NCBI GenBank assembly: GCA_025963715.1
Contig: JAOQAG010000010.1
Location: 1-64,000, forward strand
Direction of reading: 5' to 3'
DNA: 64,000 bases
From: Bacteroidota bacterium
GTDB taxonomy: Bacteria > Bacteroidota > Bacteroidia > 2-12-FULL-35-15
Shown here: positions 58,001-64,000 of the stretch, one piece after another
How positions within the stretch are numbered: position 1 is the first letter of the stretch
How the letters are laid out: the number at the start of each line of letters is the position of its first letter
Program-made: the position numbers and the translations under genes
The notes under the pieces: model-generated
What the model saw: the letters and a program-made list of their open reading frames with translations, nothing else
What the model was told of the DNA's origin: nothing
Database searches by the model: none

Positions 58001-60749
58001 TTACGGTATAACTGGAAGCATGTAATCCTGATGCCGTTGAAGATGATCCGGCACCACCGCTCCAACTATAGGTATACGCCGGAGTACCGCCTGTAACGGT
58101 AGTTGCAGCGGTTCCGTTGTTTGCGCTAAAGCAGCTCACATTTGTTTGTGCAATGGCAATGGCAATGGGCGCCGGTTGTGTAATGGTATATGGCGCAGAA
58201 ATAACACAGCCTTTTGCATCGGTTACGGTGATGGTATAGGTGCCTGCTGCTTGTCCGCTAATGGTGGCGGCTGTTTGTCCGCCGGGAGCCCATAAATACG
58301 TATACGGAGCTGTACCTCCAACGGCTGTTACAGTAATGGCGCCGGTGCTTCCGGCCGGACAGGATGCATTGGTGATGGAAGAACTTAAGGCCAGTGGCGT
58401 TGGTTGTGTAATGGTGGCGGTTGTTTGCGACGTACAGCCAATGCCGCTGGTTATGGTAACGGTGTAGGTACCGGGCGCCAGGTTGCTTGCCGTAGCTGTA
58501 TTTTGTGGCGGAACGGTATTCCAATGATAGGTAAACGGACTGATGCCGCCGGTCATGGAAGCAGTTGCGGAACCATTTGTTCCGCCAAAACAATTGATGT
58601 TTACCGGTGTGACCACCGGCGTTCCGGTAAAACCGATAAAATATATTTTCACCACATCGGAGCCTGCAGGGCACGTTCCGTTGCCGGTAGTGGTAAGTGT
58701 AAGGTTTACAAAACCGGTAGCAATTTCTGCTGCGGTTGGTGTGTAATTCGCGTTAAGCGTGGTATTGCTTGGGCTAAACGTACCGCCGCCACCCGACCAG
58801 ATGCCACCGCTGGCGCCTGTTATAGCACCGTGCAATGTTGCAACCGGGCTTTGCGAACACATGGTATCATCCACACCGGCATTAGCAGTAATAGGAGCAG
58901 TAAAGGCTGTAACGGTTACTGTGGCTGTAGAAGAAGGACATCCGGATGCATCCGAAACGGTAACATTATAAGTACCTGCTCCTACGCTGATGCTTTGTGT
59001 AGGATTAACATTGTTCCAGAGGTATGAATATCCGGGTGTACCGCCGCTTCCGTTTGCCGTGATGGTGGTGGAAGTCTGGCCGAAACAGATCGTAGGATTA
59101 ATGGGGACAATGTTGACCGTGAGCGGAGGATTGATGGTTACCCTGACTGTATCGCAACTGGATTGCGGATTACAGGAAGCCGACATACCACATACTACAT
59201 AATCCACGTACGGCGGAGGAGAAACGCCGGGTGTAACTGTTGGCGTCATACATCCGGAAATACAGGACAGGTAACTGTTGTAAGCACCGCTTGCACCCGG
59301 AAAAATGGAATGCCATGTAACGGTAGCTGCATTGTAACCGGAAGCAGACAGATGTCCGACACAACCGTTATTGATGGTAATGTTGGTGCCACCTACCGCT
59401 ACCGGCGGGTTAGGACAGTTCACTACGTTGAACTGAAAATCGCGGAGCGTGGAGCTGACGTAATTTCCATTGCGGTATTCTTTTACCACCACGCCCACTA
59501 CAAATTGTCCGAGCATGGTAGGTGTGCCTGTAAGCAAACCGGTATTGGGATTTAAATTAAGCGGAACTCCACCTAAAGGATTGGTTGGCCCGTATCCCGG
59601 TAAAAATACGATGGGTGTAAAGGTTGCGGTGTTTGAAGAATACGTTGGATCCAGGGGACCAACGCCGGTATCGCCATCATAAGGCGTATAAAAGGAATAA
59701 TAAAGCGAATCGCCATCTGCATCGGTAGCTGCATGATCAAACACAAAAGGATTGTTGACACACAGGAAAAGCGGCGGGAAATTATTAAAAACGGGATTGC
59801 TGTTTGCCTGGAAGCTGTTGCAGGAAACCACTACGTTATCAAATTTATAGATCTCGGAAGTAGGCGAATTGGCATCGAAATGCACGCGGATCACGATCTG
59901 CACGGTGGTTCCGAAAACGCCAATGGCGCTGGCCGTTGCGTTGGTAAAGTCATCGGCAATAACGCCGCTTACACCAAACGGGATCAGCGGGCCACCGTTT
60001 ACACGATAATATACAAAGATGGAATCGTTGGCATCGAGCGTACCGTTTTCGGAAAGATCGACACGCAGGTTGGCTGTGGAGCAACCGGAAATATTAACGG
60101 TTTGCGAGGTCCAGGTTTCGGATGCATTATTAGCTCCGTCGATCTCAAACACATTGTTGTTTACTCTTGCGGCAGCAGGTGCCGGAGATCCCGCAGCGAT
60201 GCTCCATGCGGTAGCGCCGTTATCTACGGTAGTATTGTTGGCCAGTAAAAAATCTTCGTACCATGTAACCGGTTGTCCGGGAATGTAAGCGTAAAAGCTT
60301 TCGCCCACACAGTTACAAGCGGCATTTACGTTGAGGAGTGTTAAGTTACGGGCAACTACCTGGTAGGACAAATGATATCCGCCGGGATTGGGCGGCAGGT
60401 TGTTAACTGTGGTTGTATAAATAGCCTGCTGCACGCATGGCAGCGGTGTAGGCGGTACGGCGCAGGGATCGAGGTTGGAAGGAACGGAGGTAACGGTTCC
60501 GATGGACATGGTAATGTCCTTGCTTGGGGCGAATGTTGCTCCATTGTATCCGGCAACGTTGATGGTAACGGACGAAGGAAATGCTGCGGACGAAGGGCTG
60601 CAATCGCGGTACAGCTTTAATGTAACGGTATAGCTGGAGCCTCCGTTGTATACATAGGTTAAAGAACCTCCCACGATGTGCGTTGAATACGCAGCAAATG
60701 AAATGCTTAAAAATAGAATAATGAATAGGGTGTGTAGCCGTTTCACCAT
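52047..60749 (-). CDS. Giant SprB-repeat cell-surface adhesin with PKD domains and gliding-motility-associated C-terminal (type B CTD) domain
   Basis: 2900 aa; about 23-25 units of TNVSCFGGSNGSATxxxxGGTxPYTYSWxPGGxxxxxxxGLxAGTYTVTVTDxxGC....ITQP; C-terminal FPTAFTPDPDG...KLQIFDRWGELIFETFD...KGWDGYYKGKLCQQDVYIWKAYI. Confidence 0.95.
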   Translation of the reverse strand: MVKRLHTLFIILFLSISFAAYSTHIVGGSLTYVYNGGSSYTVTLKLYRDCSPSSAAFPSSVTINVAGYNGATFAPSKDITMSIGTVTSVPSNLDPCAVPPTPLPCVQQAIYTTTVNNLPPNPGGYHLSYQVVARNLTLLNVNAACNCVGESFYAYIPGQPVTWYEDFLLANNTTVDNGATAWSIAAGSPAPAAARVNNNVFEIDGANNASETWTSQTVNISGCSTANLRVDLSENGTLDANDSIFVYYRVNGGPLIPFGVSGVIADDFTNATASAIGVFGTTVQIVIRVHFDANSPTSEIYKFDNVVVSCNSFQANSNPVFNNFPPLFLCVNNPFVFDHAATDADGDSLYYSFYTPYDGDTGVGPLDPTYSSNTATFTPIVFLPGYGPTNPLGGVPLNLNPNTGLLTGTPTMLGQFVVGVVVKEYRNGNYVSSTLRDFQFNVVNCPNPPVAVGGTNITINNGCVGHLSASGYNAATVTWHSIFPGASGAYNSYLSCISGCMTPTVTPGVSPPPYVDYVVCGMSASCNPQSSCDTVRVTINPPLTVNIVPINPTICFGQTSTTITANGSGGTPGYSYLWNNVNPTQSISVGAGTYNVTVSDASGCPSSTATVTVTAFTAPITANAGVDDTMCSQSPVATLHGAITGASGGIWSGGGGTFSPSNTTLNANYTPTAAEIATGFVNLTLTTTGNGTCPAGSDVVKIYFIGFTGTPVVTPVNINCFGGTNGSATASMTGGISPFTYHWNTVPPQNTATASNLAPGTYTVTITSGIGCTSQTTATITQPTPLALSSSITNASCPAGSTGAITVTAVGGTAPYTYLWAPGGQTAATISGQAAGTYTITVTDAKGCVISAPYTITQPAPIAIAIAQTNVSCFSANNGTAATTVTGGTPAYTYSWSGGAGSSSTASGLHASSYTVTVTDARGCSATNSVNITEPTVLSATTTLTNVTCSGSSNGTATAVPAGGTPPYSYAWSPGSATTATASGLAAGTYTVAVTDSKGCSVNAFAVIIEPPPLAVTMINLVNVSCTGGNNGSVKASPTGGTAPYTYSWAPGGATTQTLTGVAAGTYTVTITDNNGCTVQNQVTITEPATAVSVTGVITNVSCASGNNGAIVSTSAGGTPPYTYLWTPGGLTTSSISGRAAGTYTLKVTDSKGCQVINTFVITQPAVLAITITKTNVNCFNGSDGTATANVTGGTLPYNYSWSPVGGTAATATGLPIGSYTVTVTDANGCTKTGTVTLIQPSVVLSSITTVAETCDYLDNGSATVHNSGGSPGYTYSWSPGGATTATATGLASGTIYTVTVTDSKGCASTATANVPQPAPLAINFNPIVPVACFGGNNGAVSATPSGGTPNYIYLWSPGGAVTNSISGLAAGTYTLTIRDNHSCLTTSTVVITEPAAPVTIATSSVPTACYGAASGSATGAASGGTGPYTYNWMPGNIAGATANGLAAGTYTVTATDSHGCTGTNTVAVSQPVQIMPVTSVVNANCGTPSGSASVTVSGGVGPYTYVWSPSGGNAATATSLLAGAYDVTVTDANGCTATQVANVNDNSGPSATIFSIVNVSCHGGSDGSASVGVAGGTGPFTYNWTPAGGSAPTATGLSAGTYTVTVVDINGCQSNATTTPSITQPPAIVIGLTTTAVNCFGGTDGGATASATGGTGPYSYQWLPGGSTGTSVTGLPANTYTVQVTDAHSCIQTLPFTVGQPVQALAVGVTPTNISCFGGSNGAAASLATGGTPPYNYSWMPGSVSGQNLSGLSIGSYTVTVTDNNNCSVTNSVTLTQPTQLTLATSSQNANCSTASGKAFATSTGGTVPYTFIWTPGSIVNDTASNLFPGSYSVVVTDNNGCTLSDTVTVNDNVSPVAAIVSTTNISCHGGTDGTATVGVTGGTAPFGYAWLPSGGSAPTATGLSAGTYTITVTDAHGCTSSAITDPALTEPLALSLILTGTNVSCAGSSNGSADAAVYGGTTPYSFAWTPGGSTASTLDFLNAGTYTVLVTDSSSCTISGVVAITQPPVFNASISSSSNVSCFGGSNGAATVNASGGTPFYSYSWAPYGGSNATATGLSAGTYTVTVTDLQGCSTTATIAIMQPAQVLTATSTGSGTTCFAGSNGTATVTPAGGTPSYSYLWAPSGGTAATASGLSPGNYFVLVTDSHGCQAISAVAISQPTIVASTISITNPSCGLPNGVLTSMVSGGTAPYTYSWTPGGATTSSINNLGPGSYTLVVRDSANCASSISATLTNIPGPTVAISSVTNVSCFGMNDGSATASITSGTSPYTSVWQPYGGTASTGTGFVAGTYLITVTDSLGCIATVSTTISQPAPVVLTAASFTNVSCNGGSNGAITAAASGGTPGYNYLWSPGAASTPGITGLPVGSYTVSVTDQHNCPASISVNITEPPVLATSVATVVNPTCYNSTNGSATVSIGGGTVPYSCLWSDGQTGSTANNLAAGPYTLTTTDGNGCVVVSNVTLIQPTQVITSGGSADTICLGSTGSVTATATGGAGNYSYAWQPSGAVNSGTLAVSPGTSTTYTVIAYDQLGCAGTPDTVSTIVLNLTSANVDVTSPLTLICPGQSTSVLATATGVTGALTYSWNNGLGTGPGSFTVTPTTPTTTYVVTVTNSCGTSVMDSITILYSPPPTLIIFSDSNIVCVPNTIQFYDSSQTGNPLDQIHSWSWNFGDGTSSQLSDPTHVYTTPGIYNVYLTVTTGNGCTSTNASSPLVIQANPFPVAAFSVNSTTLDLPYDPLVCTNQSVGASSYSWSFGDGSTSGAINPEHLYTTIGTFPVQLIATSPLGCPDTAYTTVTTNTDVTFPTAFTPDPDGPGGGGYDIGSLTNDVFFAYVSGVTDYKLQIFDRWGELIFETFDIKKGWDGYYKGKLCQQDVYIWKAYIKLNNGKVFNKAGDVTLIR

Positions 60750-60952
60750 GAGCCTCTTTCTTTTTTAAATCTTTGTATCTATTTCTATCCCGCTTTACGC
60801 GAAACAAATTTTTTAGTTTCTATTGTTGATTCTTTTTCAGCAGAAATTAATATTGAACTGTCGAATTTAATATAAAAATCAAATATTTTTATATTAGTAT
60901 TAGCAACTTTGTACTAAACCCATAACTATTTTATTGAAAATCTTGATTCGTG

Positions 60953-61044
60953 CGTCATTGCGAGGGCTTTTCGCCCGAAGCAATCTCACTCTAGTTTATA
61001 TTCTGATATGAGATTGCTTCGGGCGAAAAGCCCTCGCAATGACG
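60953..61044. repeat. Perfect 36-bp inverted repeat (REP-like hairpin, 20-nt loop)
   Basis: CGTCATTGCGAGGGCTTTTCGCCCGAAGCAATCTCA at 60953-60988 and its exact reverse complement at 61009-61044. Confidence 0.95.
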
Positions 61045-61102
61045 TTCTTAAAATAATTTATTTTCATAGTATAAATAAAGTCCAAGTACTCAATTATTTC
61101 AT

Positions 61103-62623
61103 CTAGTCTGCTAAAAGCAGGATCCACGCGTCTTTTATGCCTGCCGCTTTTGCATCATTTGCTTTTTTTATTGCTTCTTCTTTGCTCACCTGGCGCGAAA
61201 TAAATACGTAATTGTATTTTTTTGTTTCGGAATAAACCCTGCTGCTTCCTCTAAAGCCACTGTTATTCAAGCGTTTGGCTTCTGCCTGTGCAAAATCCTG
61301 GTACACAAATGTTCCGGCGATCACATAATATCCTTTTGCAGGCTGCTGATTATTTTCGTCTTTAAAATCTTTTACACTGTTGGTTACGATCCACACACCG
61401 TTATCCATTACTTTATTTGAATTGGAAGAAACGGCGGTTGCATTTTGATTCTGGTTCTGATCCGGGCTGGTGTTTTGGTTTACAGAATTTGTGCCTGAAG
61501 TGTTTGTATTATTAGCTGCAGTATTGTTATTTACAGCTGAATTATTTTGCTGTTGCTGCGCCTGCTGATTCAACTTATCATTCAGCATTTTTATTTTTTG
61601 TTCGTTACCGGCAATCTTTGCCTGGCTTTGCTCCAATTCATCTGCAAGACTATCGAGGCGTTTTTCATAAACGGGATTTTCTTTCGGTGTTTCTTTTGCA
61701 GCGGTTTCTTCGGGTGCTTCTTTCTTTTTATTTTTTCCGAATTTATAATTCACCATGATCTCGCTGGTCATGCCTGCATATTTGCCGATATCACCGATCA
61801 CAAAATCGTAGGCATATCCTACATACAATTGTTTGTACAAACAAATTCCGGCGTTGGCACCCACAGCGTAATCGCTTTTGTAGGTTGCCCCGATCCAGAA
61901 TTTATCTTTCCAGTCGAAATTTAAATTGCCATCGTATTGCATCGGTGCACCCGGAACAAAACGAACCAATGCCATTGGCGCAAGGGAAATTCCTTTGTCC
62001 TTCGAAATGTAAAATTTGTATTTGAGCGTACCCATGTAATGGCGCGCCTGCGTGTAATAAGCGCGGACATCGGTATTGTCCACATATTTTATTTTATTAC
62101 CAGGCAATTGCGGAACGGCAGCGCCAAATTCTAATCCTTTCCAGATAAAAGCCAGTCCGGCGCTTGCATCCAGCACGGTTTTACGTTGTGTTTCGGTAAA
62201 TAAAGTGGGATCGGTTGTGTTTTCTACCAATGCCTGTGAGTAGTTCATAGTTTGATCGATGACGCCTACCGACACTCCTAATAATAGATGCATATCATCG
62301 TTGATGTTCAGACGGTACGAATAATTAAGATCGCCACCCATGCGGTTGGACAATCCTTTGCGGTCGCTGATAAGGCTTAATCCCAGGCCTACTTTTTTAT
62401 TGATATTTCCATCCAGCGTAAACAGGTTGAGCTGCGGAGCGCCTTTAAATCCGGTCCATTGTGAGCGACTAATGAGCATTGCATTTACGGCATCATCGGT
62501 ACCGGTAAATGCAGGATTGTATACCATTGGCTTGTAAAAGTAATGACTGTACATGCCTATCTGCTGGGCCTTTGCAAGCACAACACTAAAAATAAACAGG
62601 GTACAGATCACTAATTTTTTCAT
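61103..62623 (-). CDS. PorP/SprF family protein fused to a C-terminal SPOR-like domain
   Basis: N-terminal AQQIGMYSHYFYKPMVYNPAFTGTDDAVNAMLISRSQWTGFKGAPQ; low-complexity N/Q linker; KGYYVIAGTFVYQDFAQAEAKRLNNSGFRGSSRVYSETKKYNYVFISRQVSKEEAIKKANDAK. Confidence 0.9.
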   Translation of the reverse strand: MKKLVICTLFIFSVVLAKAQQIGMYSHYFYKPMVYNPAFTGTDDAVNAMLISRSQWTGFKGAPQLNLFTLDGNINKKVGLGLSLISDRKGLSNRMGGDLNYSYRLNINDDMHLLLGVSVGVIDQTMNYSQALVENTTDPTLFTETQRKTVLDASAGLAFIWKGLEFGAAVPQLPGNKIKYVDNTDVRAYYTQARHYMGTLKYKFYISKDKGISLAPMALVRFVPGAPMQYDGNLNFDWKDKFWIGATYKSDYAVGANAGICLYKQLYVGYAYDFVIGDIGKYAGMTSEIMVNYKFGKNKKKEAPEETAAKETPKENPVYEKRLDSLADELEQSQAKIAGNEQKIKMLNDKLNQQAQQQQNNSAVNNNTAANNTNTSGTNSVNQNTSPDQNQNQNATAVSSNSNKVMDNGVWIVTNSVKDFKDENNQQPAKGYYVIAGTFVYQDFAQAEAKRLNNSGFRGSSRVYSETKKYNYVFISRQVSKEEAIKKANDAKAAGIKDAWILLLAD

Positions 62624-62624
62624 T

Positions 62625-63992
62625 TTATTTGCTTCTTACAAGATCTATCGAACCTTTGATCACCAGATTGCTGCTATCCAGCTTTAATGTATAATAATAA
62701 GTACCGTCGGGCAGATCGGCACCGTTGTATGTTCCCTTCCAATCATTCGCATATCCTTTTTTTGTATACACTTCGTTACCGTATATATTATAAATGTGTA
62801 CTTCATTGTCGGGGAAGCTGGAAAGATCCTGGATGTACCAGCTGTCATTAATTCCATCGCCATTCGGGCTGATGAGGTTGGCCACCATGCCGTTAAATAC
62901 GGGAATGATGACGTTTACCGTTACCGCATCCGTATTGATACAGCCAAATCCATCGGTCACAGCCATTATATAAGTAGTGGTGGATGAAGGCGTTGCCTGT
63001 GGGGTAAAAATGGTGTTGTTATTCAGACTGGCAGCAGGTGTCCAGAATACGCTACCGGTTCCCATTCCGTGCAATACGGCTGATTGTCCGGAAGTAATGG
63101 TGGTATCATTTCCGGCAGAAACCGGCGCCGGTGTAACCACTATTATTTCGGCGGGCAAAGAAGTATTCGCGCCACAGGTTCCGCTTTGTGCGGTTGCTTT
63201 GTACAATGTGGTTTGTGTTAAGTTGGAATAATTCAAGGTTGCAGTTGTATTTGCAACAGGCTGCCATGTCACACCAAAATCCGAAGAAGAGATCCAGCCG
63301 GTTATTGTTCCTACGGTGCCTGATAATGTAAGTGTTCCTGAATTAGACCCAAAACATACGGTATCGCTTCCCGAAATGGTTCCTGCATCCGAAGCGGCAT
63401 CAATATTAAAGGAAACCTGGGAAGAGGTATCGGAGGGGCAAGCAGGGCCATTTTGAACGACTGCCCTGTAAATGGTATTTTGGGTAATGCCGGAATAGGT
63501 AAGCGCCGTGGTGGTATCGGGTACATTTACCCAGGTGGCGCCGCCATCGGTTGAATATTCCCAGAAGGAAACATTCCCGGTATTGCCGGACAAATTGAGC
63601 GTTCCGGGGCCGGAAGTGACGCAAAATGTACCGCCGCCGGTTACGTTGCCGCCAACGCTTGGCTGATAAACAGTAATGCAGGTAATGGTAGATGTATCGG
63701 GCGGAAATGCACCGCTTTGAACGATGACGCGGTAACAGGTGGTTTGAGAAAGACTGGAATAGCTTTGTGCCGGGGTTGTATTTCCGGTGCCGACCCAGGT
63801 GGTTCCATCAATGGATGCCTCCCACGTGATGATGGTACCGGTGTATCCGGTTACGGAAATAAAACCGGAATTAACTGAAGAACAATACGTTGCGCCGCCG
63901 GACGTGTTCCCTCCCACTGATTGGGCATTCGCGAATGATGCAGCCAAACAGCACAGGATAAAAAGAAAAAAGCCCTTTGTAGAAATGTTCAT
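62625..63992 (-). CDS. Secreted protein with gliding-motility-associated C-terminal (type B CTD) domain
   Basis: Signal peptide; repeated beta-sandwich modules (TGxVxxWEYSTDGGATW..); C-terminal ISPNGDGINDSWYIQDLSSFPDNEVHIYNIYGNEVYTKKGYANDWKGTYNGADLPDGTYYYTL. Confidence 0.93.
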   Translation of the reverse strand: MNISTKGFFLFILCCLAASFANAQSVGGNTSGGATYCSSVNSGFISVTGYTGTIITWEASIDGTTWVGTGNTTPAQSYSSLSQTTCYRVIVQSGAFPPDTSTITCITVYQPSVGGNVTGGGTFCVTSGPGTLNLSGNTGNVSFWEYSTDGGATWVNVPDTTTALTYSGITQNTIYRAVVQNGPACPSDTSSQVSFNIDAASDAGTISGSDTVCFGSNSGTLTLSGTVGTITGWISSSDFGVTWQPVANTTATLNYSNLTQTTLYKATAQSGTCGANTSLPAEIIVVTPAPVSAGNDTTITSGQSAVLHGMGTGSVFWTPAASLNNNTIFTPQATPSSTTTYIMAVTDGFGCINTDAVTVNVIIPVFNGMVANLISPNGDGINDSWYIQDLSSFPDNEVHIYNIYGNEVYTKKGYANDWKGTYNGADLPDGTYYYTLKLDSSNLVIKGSIDLVRSK

Positions 63993-64000
63993 AAATGTAA

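Noticed and set aside
52270-60620. Many plus-strand ORFs and alternative-frame minus ORFs inside 52047-60749
   Set aside because: Shadow ORFs of a highly repetitive 2900-aa gene with strong protein-family signal; translations are low-complexity and lack family features.

Overview
The window is a 64-kb chromosomal segment of a Bacteroidota bacterium. Evidence for this is a type IX secretion/gliding locus (gldKLMN plus several PorP/SprF genes), Bacteroidetes-type TAnnTTTG promoters and SprB-repeat adhesins. It opens inside a 29-repeat CRISPR array (47-bp repeats, mostly 30-bp spacers, type II-C-like) with no cas genes in view. Next come cyanophycin synthetase, a Cys-rich four-helix copper-binding protein and an AcrR-like TetR regulator divergent from an outer-membrane receptor. 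A full kdp potassium-uptake operon follows, including two microproteins missed by the ORF track (25-aa KdpF and a 27-aa neighbour), with a split KdpD, a separate histidine kinase and an NtrC-type regulator. After that are SiaB/SiaC, an ABC-F ATPase, AraC, gldKLMN/O, topA, miaB-sigma54-lptE-secG-groESL, yqeY, and two T9SS adhesin/PorP operons, one encoding a 2900-aa protein with about 23-25 SprB-like repeats. The most unusual material is non-coding. A family of 125-154-bp structured repeats has terminal inverted repeats, a conserved internal hairpin and apparent compensatory changes in a second stem. Nested short palindromes sit beside these elements. A 77-bp tandem repeat separates groES from groEL, with an inverted relative elsewhere in the window. 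All calls come from reading the sequence and the supplied translations; no database searches were run.
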